Of a stretch of DNA of 64,000 nt, positions 25,574-34,708 are shown piece by piece. Position numbers and translations under genes: made by a program. The first letter of the stretch is position 1, and each line of letters opens with the position of its first letter. Below the pieces are notes generated by a model that made no database searches, was not told the origin of the DNA, and saw only the letters and a program-made list of their open reading frames with translations. This DNA comes from Paenibacillaceae bacterium (GTDB lineage: Bacteria > Bacillota > Bacilli > Paenibacillales > Paenibacillaceae), in NCBI GenBank assembly GCA_004134985.1, contig REGQ01000001.1, positions 372,001 through 436,000 of the forward strand, written 5' to 3'.

Positions 25574-27175
25574 TCACTTAGAGATGCGGGAGGCCAATAG
25601 TTGTCCCTGGATGTCAAGCTGCTTGTCCAGCGCCAGCACATCATAGGGATGGAACACAAGCCGATTCACCCAGAATGCGCGATTGTTCACGCAAGCGGGA
25701 ATCGTCTGCCACAAACCAAGCGACTTGAGACGCTCCTGCTCCCGAATGCCATCTTCATCGAAACTGCAAAAAATCATATGGTCTGCGGCATACTCCGGCA
25801 GCATGGCAAGCGGCACTTTGCGGGCCATGCCTCTGCCGAAAATATCAGCTTTCACTTTGGCAGGCGGATTCAACCCAAGCGAGCGATAGAGATTATACCC
25901 TCCCCTGCCGTGATATTCATTCATAATCCACAGATTGTCCTGTTGAATTTCATAGATGCCAACAGTTTCCCCGGGACGGATTGCTTCGCCAATCTGTTCA
26001 CGCACGGTTGCGGCATGCTGACGGTAAGCGGCGGCAAAAACCTCGGCCTCCTCCCGTCTGTCAAGCAGAGAAGCCAAATGTCTGAAACGCTCAAAAGGAT
26101 CGCCATAGGGAACGATCAATGTAGGCGCAACTTTCTGCATTTGCTGAATAAAGCCCGTCTCCAGCCAGCTTGGCGCCACGATCAAGTCGGGCTCCAACTG
26201 CAATACCGGCGAAATGGATGAGCGTCCAACATCGATAACACCCTGCAATTCTTCCTTCATAAGTGTCAAATTGTGCAGCCCGAAAAAGTAGGAAGCCCCC
26301 ACAGGCTTTATATTTAACGCCAAAACATTCCCTATCCAGTCGTACACGACGATTCGCTTAGGCTGGCGCACGTAGGCCGAAGGCGCGACGCCCACAATTT
26401 GTTTGAACTTTCTGCTCAGGTACAAGCCGTTCGAATATCCGACATTATGCGCTACCTCATTCAAATTGTGTGTGGAAAGCAGCAATTGTTCCTTCGCTTT
26501 GCTAATGCGGACATGGGCCAGATACGCCGCGAAGCCAAAGCCAGTTTCCTTGCGAAAAAGCATGGAGAAAAACCGCGGATTGAAACCGGTCATCGCTGCC
26601 AGCCCATCGCGGGTTATTTCCTCCTGATAATGTTCTTGAATATAGTCCAGCGCCACTTGAATCCGTTGGTTGGACGCTATCGCTTCTGATGTTTGTTGAC
26701 CGCCAGGCTTGACCATCCGCAGCAGCTCATAGAGCAGTACCCCTTCGGACAGAGCCGCCTCCTCTTGTTCCCGGCCGTCAACATGAACAGCCTCGAGTGC
26801 CAGCAGTTGCTTGACAAGCTGCCCAAACTGGTAGGGGGATGATACATGCAGTTGTCCATCAGGAAGCCAAGGGTCCTGGCATGCCCGATAGAGCAAGCCC
26901 CCTCCTTCTGCTTCCTCCCGCCGCAGACGGTGAAAGTAAACAAACTGCATCATTAATGATTGATCCGGGGCAAAATGCAGTTCCAGCACACGTCCGGGAT
27001 TGCAGAGCAGCACCATATCCTTATGAAGCAAGGTATGTTTGCCATCGATGCTAGCCTCGCCTCTGCCTTCCTTCACCACAATAAGCACAAAAACTTCTGT
27101 CACCTGTTTCACAAAAGTCCGGTTTCCCGGAAGATTGCACGCCTCTGTACGATGAAGTGAATAGAGATAATTCAT
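25574..27175 (-). CDS. AraC regulator fused to a FecB-like siderophore-binding domain
   Basis: A 533-residue protein in three parts: a cupin-like N-terminal domain (about 1-150), an AraC helix-turn-helix pair (near 175-272; ITRDGLAAMTGFNPRFFSML and LNEVAHNVGYSNGLYLSRKF), and a C-terminal FecB/TroA-type binding domain (near 280-530; LQLEPDLIVAP, GRGGYNLYRSLGLNPPA). The architecture is that of Btr, the B. subtilis activator that senses bacillibactin in the cytoplasm. The start MNYLYSLHR follows AAGGAGCGG. It lies 27 bases after a metallophosphoesterase gene. Unlike the similar gene at 46.2 kb, no Fur box or siderophore gene is adjacent. Confidence 0.88.
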   Translation of the reverse strand: MNYLYSLHRTEACNLPGNRTFVKQVTEVFVLIVVKEGRGEASIDGKHTLLHKDMVLLCNPGRVLELHFAPDQSLMMQFVYFHRLRREEAEGGGLLYRACQDPWLPDGQLHVSSPYQFGQLVKQLLALEAVHVDGREQEEAALSEGVLLYELLRMVKPGGQQTSEAIASNQRIQVALDYIQEHYQEEITRDGLAAMTGFNPRFFSMLFRKETGFGFAAYLAHVRISKAKEQLLLSTHNLNEVAHNVGYSNGLYLSRKFKQIVGVAPSAYVRQPKRIVVYDWIGNVLALNIKPVGASYFFGLHNLTLMKEELQGVIDVGRSSISPVLQLEPDLIVAPSWLETGFIQQMQKVAPTLIVPYGDPFERFRHLASLLDRREEAEVFAAAYRQHAATVREQIGEAIRPGETVGIYEIQQDNLWIMNEYHGRGGYNLYRSLGLNPPAKVKADIFGRGMARKVPLAMLPEYAADHMIFCSFDEDGIREQERLKSLGLWQTIPACVNNRAFWVNRLVFHPYDVLALDKQLDIQGQLLASRISK

Positions 27176-27202
27176 GATGCCGCTCCTTGCCGTGAACATA
27201 AT

Positions 27203-28357
27203 TTAAACCGTTGCCCTGGGCTGAAAAGTAACCAGCAGCTCAATAATTTCCGAACGGCTGCCAATACGGATCGGCGGTCCCCATGAACCGAATCCAGATG
27301 AGACGGCGACATGCATTTTACCTTTGCGCATATAGCCCCAATCCAATTCGAACAGCCGCTTCGTGATCCAATGATTGGGTGCAATCTGCCCACGATGGGT
27401 GTGACCGCACAACAACAGATCCGCACCCGCCTCGGCGGCCTGTTCAAAGCCGTACGGCTGATGATCCATGACGATAATCGGTCGGGAGGGATCAAGCCCT
27501 GCCAATAATGCGCTCACACTGAGCCGGCCTTCCCTTGATTCGGCTGTTCGGTCTTTTCTTCCGACCACGTAGTAGGCCCCCGATGGCTCGGCAATTTCAT
27601 CCCGCAGCACTTTAAAGCCGTTCTCCTCCATCAAAGCCACATATTGCTCGACAGAGCCGCCATAGTATTCATGATTGCCCAGTACGACATAAACGCCGTC
27701 CCTGGCTTGCAGTTTTTTTAAATTGTCCATCATCTTGTTACGGATGAAAGGTTCGATACTGTCATCAAGCACATCACCCGGAAGCAGAACCACATCGGGC
27801 TTAAGCGCATTGATTTTGGATACCATTTTCTTCAGATGACGATTGCCGACAATATTCCCCAAATGCAAGTCAGAAGCCATCGCAATTCTTAACTTGGCCA
27901 GGTCCCCTGCCTGCTTGTCAATGCTGACCGGCTGCGTGCGGACGATGGTGCTCCAAGCATTTCGCGATCCCCACAGCAGAAACAGAGCGAGGGCAGCAAG
28001 CAGCGCAAATCCGGCAATTGAGACGAAATGCGTCATATCTGCGCCGCTGAGCTTCAGGAGCAAATAGAGCAAGTCAGTGATCGGCAGCATGATCACGGCA
28101 AATTCCATAATGGCGAAATAATAAGAGCCGATGACTTTCAATCCGCGGAACAGCGGAAGCAGCGGTTTGGGGCGGCTGAGCCGTCCAAACAAATAAGAAA
28201 AAGAAATAATTGCGAATACGGGCCAGAACAAACCCGCCCCCACCGCTGGCAGCCAATCCTGAATCAACCGCCAAACATGCAGGCCAATATAATAATTGAC
28301 AAGCACTACAACGATGAGCATGACGGATACTGAAGCCAAAACTTGTCTTGCTTTCAT
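27203..28357 (-). CDS. Membrane-anchored metallophosphoesterase (YkuE-like)
   Basis: A 384-residue protein with four to five N-terminal membrane segments (about residues 5-25, 38-58, 75-100, 112-130) and a calcineurin-like domain from about 150. All five metal-binding motifs are present: ASDLHLG, LPGDVLDD, LGNHEYYGG, DHQPYG and CGHTHRGQ. Family relatives hydrolyse phosphodiesters of envelope lipids or nucleotides; the substrate is unknown. The start MKARQVL follows AGGGGAAC. The AraC-FecB gene follows on the same message. Confidence 0.87.
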   Translation of the reverse strand: MKARQVLASVSVMLIVVVLVNYYIGLHVWRLIQDWLPAVGAGLFWPVFAIISFSYLFGRLSRPKPLLPLFRGLKVIGSYYFAIMEFAVIMLPITDLLYLLLKLSGADMTHFVSIAGFALLAALALFLLWGSRNAWSTIVRTQPVSIDKQAGDLAKLRIAMASDLHLGNIVGNRHLKKMVSKINALKPDVVLLPGDVLDDSIEPFIRNKMMDNLKKLQARDGVYVVLGNHEYYGGSVEQYVALMEENGFKVLRDEIAEPSGAYYVVGRKDRTAESREGRLSVSALLAGLDPSRPIIVMDHQPYGFEQAAEAGADLLLCGHTHRGQIAPNHWITKRLFELDWGYMRKGKMHVAVSSGFGSWGPPIRIGSRSEIIELLVTFQPRATV

Positions 28358-28527
28358 TGATTGTTCCCCTATCGTTAAAATTAGATATTTATAGTCAATT
28401 GTACTGTATAGGGAAGCTGACAAGCAACTTTTTCACCGCTATGCTGTACCGATGGAGGCCTGCCGCTCTGAGAGCATGACAAACGGCGGCCTCCTGAGAC
28501 TGGAGCCCGCCGTTCATATTTATCCGA

Positions 28528-29271
28528 TTATTTTGTTGTCAGCATCACATCATACAGAACGGCATTGGAGCCGACTCCTGTCAAGTAGGTACGAATTCTT
28601 AACATTTCGATCCCCTGCAGATCGACGGTAATTTTGAGCGGTTCGATGCCGGCCACCGTGCTGTGCTCCTGAAGCAGAATCTCCTCGCCTTTTTTGTTCA
28701 CATTAAAAAACTGGATGCCGCCTTTAGCTTTATTGCCTGCTTTCGTATAAGGAACGACAAGCTTTGCTTGCAACTCGCTATACTTGTTATCCAATTGATA
28801 AGTGTAATTTACCCCGCTTGTGAAACGGTTTGTCGGTGTAACAACTTTATCCAGCAAATGGAATGATGCTTTGCTTCCTTTGGTAATGTTTTCGCTGTAA
28901 CCGACATGCAGCGGCAGCTGTGAAATATCTATGACCGATGAACTTGCGGGCCCCTGGGCTTGTCCAATGTAGATGGATGACGTTTTGCTGTCCCAGGTTA
29001 CCGGCTTCTCATTGTTCGTCAGTGCATTGGTCAAGGCGCGGAGCGGGAGGTAAGTAGTCCCTTCGTAGAGGAAAGGCTCTACTTCCTTGCCGCTTTCATC
29101 GGTCGGAACGACATGCTTGCCGTCAATGAACAATTTGATGCCGCCTTTAATCACATTGATAGACGTAACCTTCCCCGCGGCCACCGCTGTACCCAACAAC
29201 GATGCAAACAAGGCAAATGTTAAAAAACCGACAACCATTCCTTTGTACTGCTCTTTCATAAACTTCAACAC
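28528..29271 (-). CDS. Stalk-domain (copper-amine-oxidase N-terminal-like) surface protein
   Basis: A 247-residue exported protein. A signal peptide spans residues 1-32 (cut near AVAAG). A stalk domain follows at about 38-105 (IKLFIDGKHVVPTDESGKEV, YEGTTYLPLRALTNAL, TWDSKTSSIYIG), common in Paenibacillaceae surface proteins. The last 130 residues resemble an NPCBM-like carbohydrate-associated domain (LPLHVGYSENITKGSK; terminal YDVMLT). The GTG start lies nine bases after AAGGAG. It probably sits at the cell wall; function unknown. Palindromic element B lies about 70 bases upstream. Confidence 0.8.
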   Translation of the reverse strand: MLKFMKEQYKGMVVGFLTFALFASLLGTAVAAGKVTSINVIKGGIKLFIDGKHVVPTDESGKEVEPFLYEGTTYLPLRALTNALTNNEKPVTWDSKTSSIYIGQAQGPASSSVIDISQLPLHVGYSENITKGSKASFHLLDKVVTPTNRFTSGVNYTYQLDNKYSELQAKLVVPYTKAGNKAKGGIQFFNVNKKGEEILLQEHSTVAGIEPLKITVDLQGIEMLRIRTYLTGVGSNAVLYDVMLTTK

Positions 29272-29341
29272 GCTTCATTACTCCTTTTTGCCTATATTAT
29301 TTAGAATTCAAGCCAAAATCTCCAAGACAAAGAGCCTCAGC

Positions 29342-29517
29342 GGCCACACGATCCGCTATTTTGCCATTTTGACGTGTTTTGCCTCTTTGGCGGCCACACG
29401 ATCCGCTATTGTAACTTCTATAGGCAAAATCAGGCTCATTTCCAGCATTTAACGGAACCTGTGTCCGCACCACTCACGAAAACCAGGGTTTTGTCACAAA
29501 TAACGGATTGTCTGTCC
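29342..29517. repeat. 50-37-50 palindromic intergenic element, copy B
   Basis: Two direct copies of GGCCACACGATCCGCTATT (29342-29360, 29392-29410) are 50 bases apart; then a 37-base centre; then inverted copies TTTAACGGAACCTGTGTCC (29448-29466) and AATAACGGATTGTCTGTCC (29499-29517), 51 apart. The spacer sequences differ from those of copy A, but their lengths are kept within one base. Confidence 0.85.
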
Positions 29518-29680
29518 GGGTAATTTTCTACATTACTGCCCATCAACCAGACGCAGCTGAGCCTTAAATTGAATCTTGTTCGTCAAAACCTCTCAATTCA
29601 AAAATATTATCGTGACCTCACTTTCCCTATTTTACAACATCGGACTGAACAACTTCTTAACAAGTCCAATGGAATGCTCA

Positions 29681-29712
29681 AAAAGGCCAACCCGCAATAC
29701 GCGGGTTGGCCT
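29681..29712 (-). terminator. Terminator at the end of the thiamin operon
   Basis: Minus strand: AGGCCAACCCGC, five-base loop, GCGGGTTGGCCT, then TTTT. The 12-base stem is perfect. It lies about 200 bases past the thiD stop. Confidence 0.8.
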
Positions 29713-29750
29713 GCTGCATGAAAGACGAACGAGTGCCTTGTAAGATAGCT

Positions 29751-29820
29751 GCATGTTAAGAGTGGAACGTTAAGTAGTTGAATGTTAAGGAGATGAATGT
29801 TAAGGAAGATGACGGTAAGA
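29751..29820. repeat. Degenerate 14-16 bp tandem repeat
   Basis: Five units around the core GAATGTTAAG (29751, 29765, 29780, 29795, 29811) lie between the two hairpins downstream of thiD. The period drifts from 14 to 16 bases. No gene supported here. Confidence 0.7.
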
Positions 29821-29835
29821 GCCAAGCAGCATTTC

Positions 29836-29870
29836 CACAGCGCGCCACCAACGAACGGTGGCGCGCTGTG
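29836..29870 (-). terminator. GC-rich hairpin directly after thiD
   Basis: A perfect 14-base stem (CACAGCGCGCCACC with GGTGGCGCGCTGTG) and a seven-base loop, 40 bases past the thiD stop. It has no T tract on the minus strand, so it may protect the RNA 3' end rather than terminate. Confidence 0.5.
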
Positions 29871-29910
29871 TGTTGGCAGTCAACCAGACGCTGCTTGCCA
29901 GAAAGCCGCG

Positions 29911-30738
29911 TTATCTTAGCGCCGCCTGCACGCGCCCGTATGCCCAATGATTCGTCGGACCGCGTCCATGGCCAATCGCGATCCCGTTCTCAATCGCTGC
30001 TTGAATGAACGCTTTCGCCTGATGCGCCGCTTCACTGACGCTCATCCCGGCAGCAAGCCCTGCGGTCAGCGCCGCAGAGAAGGTACAGCCAGTACCATGC
30101 GTATGCACCGTATCGACCCGGATGCCTTCAAGCTCGATGAACTGCGTGCCGTCAAACAGCAGATCAGTCGATAGTGGACCGGCGTCGTGGCCTCCCTTGA
30201 TCAGCACATATGCGACTCCAAACGCCGCGAGCCGCTTCGCTGCCTCCCGCTTGTCCGCACTGCTGCGGATCACCATTCCGGTCAGACATTCAGCCTCCGG
30301 GATATTCGGCGTAATGACCGTCGTAAGCGGCAGCAGTTCCCGGATAAGCGCCTCCACTGCTTCGGATTGAAGCAGCGCTGCTCCACCTTTGGCGATCATA
30401 ACCGGATCGACGACCACATTGGTCCAGCCGTGCGATTGGATAGACCCGGCGACTGCGGCGATAATGTCGCCGCTGAACAGCATGCCGGTCTTCAATGCAT
30501 CAACGCCGATATCGCTGCCGACCGCCTCCATCTGCTGCACGACCGCTTCCGGACTGAGCGGATGGACAGCCAGCACACCGGTCGTATTTTGCGCGGTCAC
30601 AGCCGTCAGCGCGGACATGCCGTACACTCCCAGCTCCTGAAATGTTTTAAGATCGGCCTGAATGCCTGCCCCGCCGCCGCTGTCCGAGCCAGCAATTGTT
30701 AAAGCCCGCGCAACCTGTTTGCCTCTTGCATTCGTCAC
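29911..30738 (-). CDS. thiD: Hydroxymethylpyrimidine (phosphate) kinase ThiD
   Basis: A 275-residue ribokinase-fold enzyme that phosphorylates hydroxymethylpyrimidine (HMP) to HMP-P and HMP-PP. Diagnostic stretches are LTIAGSDSGGGAGIQADLKT (residues 13-32), VVVDPVMIAKGG (near 108), TPNIPEAECLTG (near 138) and the catalytic/anion-hole HTHGTGCTFSAALTA (near 212). It is the last of ten thi genes and is separated from thiO by 73 bases. Confidence 0.95.
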   Translation of the reverse strand: MTNARGKQVARALTIAGSDSGGGAGIQADLKTFQELGVYGMSALTAVTAQNTTGVLAVHPLSPEAVVQQMEAVGSDIGVDALKTGMLFSGDIIAAVAGSIQSHGWTNVVVDPVMIAKGGAALLQSEAVEALIRELLPLTTVITPNIPEAECLTGMVIRSSADKREAAKRLAAFGVAYVLIKGGHDAGPLSTDLLFDGTQFIELEGIRVDTVHTHGTGCTFSAALTAGLAAGMSVSEAAHQAKAFIQAAIENGIAIGHGRGPTNHWAYGRVQAALR

Positions 30739-30811
30739 TTTGTTGCCCTCCCGTTTTTTTCACGATTCAAAACCAAAATCATTGCCTGATGAGACTGGCG
30801 GTGTGCGCCAG

Positions 30812-31936
30812 TTATCTGGCGACCGCTCCAAAACGGGCCGGGTCAAACGCCTGGGTGAACGCCGCTGGTTCGCGGCCTTCAATATAACAGGCGGCAAGCT
30901 CCGCTGTGGCCGGACTAAGCAGAATGCCGTTGCGGTAGTGCCCCGCCGCGAACACGACGCGGTTCGCGTTCGGCAATGCGCCGATCAGAGGAAGACCGTC
31001 CTGTGTGGAAGGGCGGAGGCCCGCCCAGCGATGAAATGGCTCCACTTCAGTCAGAAACGGGAATACCCGCTTGTTCCACCTGCGCAGCCGGTCAATCCCC
31101 CGCTCCGTTACCGATGTGTCGAAACCCGCAATATCCTCAGACGCGCCGCAAACAAGCGTGCCGTTTTCCTTCTGCACGAGATAGCCTTGGCTGCTGAACA
31201 CCATGTGGTTCACCGCGGTCATCCCGGCGGTATGATATGCGCAGATTTGTCCGCGAATCGGGTAGACCGGAATGCGAATGCCGAACGCCGCTTCCAGTTC
31301 CGCTGCCCATGCGCCCGAACAGACGAGCAGCTTGTCGCCGTTGAAGCGCCGTCCGTCTTGTGCCGCAATCAGCACCTCGCCGGCAAATTCCTCAATCGCC
31401 AGCTGTTCAAGCTGCTCGTAAATTTGCACGCCTATACGGCGGCAGCCTTCTTCCAGCGCCTTGACATAATGCGGCGCATACAGATGGCTTTCCTCCGGCG
31501 TATACAGCGCTGCCCGCACGTCACGGGAGAGACCAGGCTCCAGACGGAACAGCTCATCGCCCTCCAGCACAACGCCGGAGGAGCCGAACTGCCGCTGCCA
31601 CCGAAGCCGTCCTTCAAGGGCCAGCAAATCTGCATCATGATAAGCAATGTACAAGCTGCCTGATTCGGTATATTCAAATTGCTGGCCCGAAGCATCCTTC
31701 ACCGCCGCCTGCCACGCCGGATAGCGCTGCAAGCTCTGCAGGCATAATCCGAAGAACGGGTCCGCTCCCTCCATGTTCTCGGAATAGGGCGCCAGCATTC
31801 CGGCAGCAGCTCCCGATGCCTGACCGCCGCAGCTATTAATTTCCAGCACGGTGACCTGATGTCCTCTGCGCTGCAGTTCAAACGCGCAGGACAGCCCCAC
31901 AACGCCGCCGCCCATTACTACGATTGTCTCGCTCAT
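30812..31936 (-). CDS. thiO: Glycine oxidase ThiO
   Basis: A 374-residue FAD-dependent oxidase of the DAO family. The dinucleotide fold GGGVVGLSCAFELQRRG lies at residues 9-25, GAAAGMLAPYSE near 43, and the C-terminal HRWAGLRPSTQDGLPLIG near 300. ThiO oxidises glycine to the dehydroglycine used by ThiG to make the thiazole, the aerobic route. It lies 12 bases after thiG. Confidence 0.93.
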   Translation of the reverse strand: MSETIVVMGGGVVGLSCAFELQRRGHQVTVLEINSCGGQASGAAAGMLAPYSENMEGADPFFGLCLQSLQRYPAWQAAVKDASGQQFEYTESGSLYIAYHDADLLALEGRLRWQRQFGSSGVVLEGDELFRLEPGLSRDVRAALYTPEESHLYAPHYVKALEEGCRRIGVQIYEQLEQLAIEEFAGEVLIAAQDGRRFNGDKLLVCSGAWAAELEAAFGIRIPVYPIRGQICAYHTAGMTAVNHMVFSSQGYLVQKENGTLVCGASEDIAGFDTSVTERGIDRLRRWNKRVFPFLTEVEPFHRWAGLRPSTQDGLPLIGALPNANRVVFAAGHYRNGILLSPATAELAACYIEGREPAAFTQAFDPARFGAVAR

Positions 31937-31948
31937 CTGCTGCCCGCC

Positions 31949-32773
31949 TTACATTAGTTTGTATTGTTCAAGTCCGCTGCTTGCTGAAGCATAACGCTTC
32001 TTCGCAATTCGTCCGGACAAATAGGCCAGTCTGCCCGCTTCAATCGCCAGACGCATCGCCCGCGCCATGCCAACCGGGTCCTTCGCTTTGGCTACTGGCG
32101 TATTCATTAATATACCGGACACGCCAAGCTCCATCGCCTGGGCTACATCGCCTGCTGAACCAAGCCCTGCATCGACAATGACCGGGATGCGAGCATCCTC
32201 GACGATCAGCCCCAGATTGTATGGATTAAGCAGCCCGAGCCCTGTGCCGATCGGCGCAGCACCTGGCATGACAGCAGCGGCTCCAGCCTCTTCCAGCCGC
32301 TTGCAGATGATTGGATCATCAGAAATATACGGCAGTACGACAAAACCTTCCTTCACAAGAATTTCTGTCGCCTTTAACGTCTCGATCGGGTCAGGCAGCA
32401 GTGTCCGCTCATTGGCGCTGATCTCCACCTTCACCCAGTCGCTAAGGCCGGAAGCTCTGGCAAGACGGGCGATGCGCACGGCCTCCTCCGCCGTACGCGC
32501 CCCGGATGTATTGGGCAGGTAATGAAATTGCCCCTCCTCAAAATGCTGTAAAATCGAATCGTCTTCCGTCGCCTCCAGATTGATCCGCCGAATCGCAAAG
32601 GTCAGCACCTCGGCGCCGGAGGCCTGAATTGCAGCCATCTGGACATGGGGATTCGGGAACAATCCTGTTCCGAGAAAAAATCGGGAAGACAATGTTTGTC
32701 CGCCAATTTGCCACTTGTCTTGCGTTGGGCGGTGCGCTGTATCTATTCGCTCATCTTGCTCCATACGACTCAT
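31949..32773 (-). CDS. thiG: Thiazole synthase ThiG
   Basis: A 274-residue TIM-barrel enzyme that builds thiazole phosphate from deoxyxylulose phosphate, dehydroglycine and ThiS thiocarboxylate. [10 protein letters not shown] (near 33), [15 protein letters not shown] (near 83), the DWVKVEIS strand with the imine-forming Lys (near 109), [16 protein letters not shown] (near 163) and [10 protein letters not shown] (near 200) are typical. The ribosome site GGAGG lies inside the last codons of thiS. The N-terminal 20 residues are an extension compared with usual ThiG. Confidence 0.95.
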   Translation of the reverse strand: MSRMEQDERIDTAHRPTQDKWQIGGQTLSSRFFLGTGLFPNPHVQMAAIQASGAEVLTFAIRRINLEATEDDSILQHFEEGQFHYLPNTSGARTAEEAVRIARLARASGLSDWVKVEISANERTLLPDPIETLKATEILVKEGFVVLPYISDDPIICKRLEEAGAAAVMPGAAPIGTGLGLLNPYNLGLIVEDARIPVIVDAGLGSAGDVAQAMELGVSGILMNTPVAKAKDPVGMARAMRLAIEAGRLAYLSGRIAKKRYASASSGLEQYKLM

Positions 32774-32776
32774 ACG

Positions 32777-32974
32777 TTAGCCTCCCCCCACAAAATGAAC
32801 AAGCTCGATCTTCATCCCGTCCCGAAGCGTTGTATGCTCCCAATGGTCCGAGGTCAGCACTGCGCCATCGACTTCTACTACAATCGGCTTGCCGGTTAAC
32901 CCGTAATGATCGATAACCTCTTTGATCGTATGGGCCTGGATCGTTTTCGACTCTCCATTAACGATAATGTTCAT
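32777..32974 (-). CDS. thiS: Sulfur carrier protein ThiS
   Basis: A 65-residue ubiquitin-like protein with the C-terminal Gly-Gly needed for adenylation and thiocarboxylation (ends HFVGGG). The adenylating enzyme ThiF is not encoded here and must lie elsewhere. It follows thiE by six bases and supplies the ribosome site of thiG. Confidence 0.95.
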   Translation of the reverse strand: MNIIVNGESKTIQAHTIKEVIDHYGLTGKPIVVEVDGAVLTSDHWEHTTLRDGMKIELVHFVGGG

Positions 32975-32980
32975 TGCCGG

Positions 32981-33601
32981 CTACACCCCTTCCAGCTTGC
33001 GCAGAAATGCCTGGCAGGTGCCAACAACATCCGAGCTGCCGACAATTTCGCTAACTGCACAAATCCGGGTTGCCCCTGCGCGGATAACTTCATCCACATT
33101 GTGCAGCTTGATGCCGCCAATCGCTACGAACGGAATGCGAATCGTGGCCGCAACTTCCCGAACGTAGTCCACGGTGACCGGGTCCACAACATCCTCCTTC
33201 GTCTTTGTCGGAAAGACCGGACCTACCCCGATGTAATCGGCTCCCTGCCGCTGGGCAAGCACCGCTTCCTGCAGCGCATGCGTGGAAATGCCAATGATTT
33301 TGTCGCCGACGATTTGGCGTGCCTCGGCGAGCGGCAAATCCGTCTGCCCCAAATGGATGCCATCCGCGTCGACCTCCATAGCCACGTCAATATGATCATT
33401 GACTATAAACGTTACCCCATAGCGAAGCGTTAGCTCACGCAGCAGCTGTGCCTTGCGCAGCACCTCCGCTTTGCTGCTTGTTTTGTCGCGCAACTGAATA
33501 ATATCCACGCCGCCTTCAATCGCTTCTTTCATGACCGCGATCAAGTCCCGGCCGGGATGAAACTGCTCGCCTGTGATGGCATATAAGCGAAAATCCTTCA
33601 T
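32981..33601 (-). CDS. thiE: Thiamin phosphate synthase ThiE
   Basis: A 206-residue TIM-barrel enzyme that joins HMP-PP and thiazole phosphate. Signatures are GGVDIIQLRDK (near 30), FIVNDHIDVAMEVDADGIHL then GQTDLP (near 70-95), IGISTHALQEA, ADYIGVGPVFPTKTKED (near 128) and VAIGGIKLHN. The start MKDFRLYAI follows AGGGGTG by six bases; the GTG three codons earlier is less likely. Confidence 0.95.
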   Translation of the reverse strand: MKDFRLYAITGEQFHPGRDLIAVMKEAIEGGVDIIQLRDKTSSKAEVLRKAQLLRELTLRYGVTFIVNDHIDVAMEVDADGIHLGQTDLPLAEARQIVGDKIIGISTHALQEAVLAQRQGADYIGVGPVFPTKTKEDVVDPVTVDYVREVAATIRIPFVAIGGIKLHNVDEVIRAGATRICAVSEIVGSSDVVGTCQAFLRKLEGV

Positions 33602-33655
33602 TGTACACACCCCTTTGCAATTTTGCGATTTAAATTCTCATTCAAGAAACCTTGT

Positions 33656-34654
33656 TCATTCAAGCAAATTGCGGAATGCTTCCCCTGCTTCGATCTCCCG
33701 CTTGAGCTGTCCGTGTTCGGCGAGCCAGGCAATCGTCGAACGCCAGGACTGCTCCGACTGGCTTCCGAATGCTTCCGGAGCCGCGTCCATTAGCGGCAGC
33801 AAAATAGCCAGGCTTTGCTTCTCAATGTCCGCTTCCAGCGGATAGTTGTTATTCTGTTTGTCGAGCAGCAGCTGCAGCGCTTCATCAGGATGATTCGCAG
33901 TATAATCATAGCCTTTGACAATGGCCTCCAAAAATTTCCGAAAGGCGTCCCCATTCTCCTCGATCCCCGCTTCGCTTGCGGTCAGCACCAACTCGTCGTA
34001 GTCAGGCACACCATAATCCGCCGGTTCGAAAGCAAGCAGCTTGACCCCTTCCCGCTCCAGCAGCAGCTTCTCATGGTTCACATAACCGCCGATAATCGCA
34101 TCGACCTTGCCGGTTGTCATCGCCGGGATCAAATCCCAGCCGATATCGACATAATTCAAAGCGGATGCGTCTCCGCCATCGTCACTTACCATCGTATTGA
34201 CAATCGCCTGGTTCAATGGAATCGAAGGATAGCCGATTTTTTTGCCGATCAGGTCCTTCGGGCTTTGTATCCCTGCTGATTCCAGTACAAACAATTGATT
34301 GAGCGGATGCCGAACGATGGAAGCAATCGACACGATCGGAATGTCCTCTCCCCTTGAAATGGCGACCTGCATCTGGTAGCTGAGTGCAAGATCGGCTTTG
34401 CCGCTGGCGACGAGCTTGATCGCGTCATTGGTATCTGCCGGTGTTTTCAAATGGACCTTGAGTCCGGCATCTTCGAAATATCCCTGCTCTTCCGCAGCAT
34501 ATAAAAAGGAATGCACAGCATTCGGATACCAGTCCAGCAGCACCGTCAGCTCCGTCTGACCCGCCTTCGTCTTGGCGGCGCAGCCGGCCAGCAGCGGGAT
34601 AAGCAGCACGATTGCCGCTCCATAGCTGATGTATTTTTTCCACGTACGAATCAT
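33656..34654 (-). CDS. thiY: HMP-precursor ABC transporter substrate-binding lipoprotein ThiY
   Basis: A 332-residue lipoprotein with a lipobox at LLAGCAA (Cys near 25). The NMT1/THI5-like stretch LLDWYPNAVHSFLYAAEEQG (near 39-58) is the mark of pyrimidine-binding proteins. Family knowledge and its place beside ylmB and tenA point to binding of formylaminopyrimidine, a thiamin breakdown product. It works with ThiX and ThiZ. Confidence 0.92.
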   Translation of the reverse strand: MIRTWKKYISYGAAIVLLIPLLAGCAAKTKAGQTELTVLLDWYPNAVHSFLYAAEEQGYFEDAGLKVHLKTPADTNDAIKLVASGKADLALSYQMQVAISRGEDIPIVSIASIVRHPLNQLFVLESAGIQSPKDLIGKKIGYPSIPLNQAIVNTMVSDDGGDASALNYVDIGWDLIPAMTTGKVDAIIGGYVNHEKLLLEREGVKLLAFEPADYGVPDYDELVLTASEAGIEENGDAFRKFLEAIVKGYDYTANHPDEALQLLLDKQNNNYPLEADIEKQSLAILLPLMDAAPEAFGSQSEQSWRSTIAWLAEHGQLKREIEAGEAFRNLLE

Positions 34655-34708
34655 TATTAATTTCCCCTCTCAATTATGCGCCGGACGATGCTTCACTTGT
34701 GAGACGCC

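Noticed and set aside
29607-29825. A 72-codon Leu-rich minus-strand frame
   Set aside because: It is produced by the 15-bp tandem and spans a terminator.
30662-31663. A 333-codon plus-strand frame opposite thiO
   Set aside because: Composition is Arg/Ala-rich as expected for the complement of a GC-rich gene; the minus-strand frame is clearly thiO.
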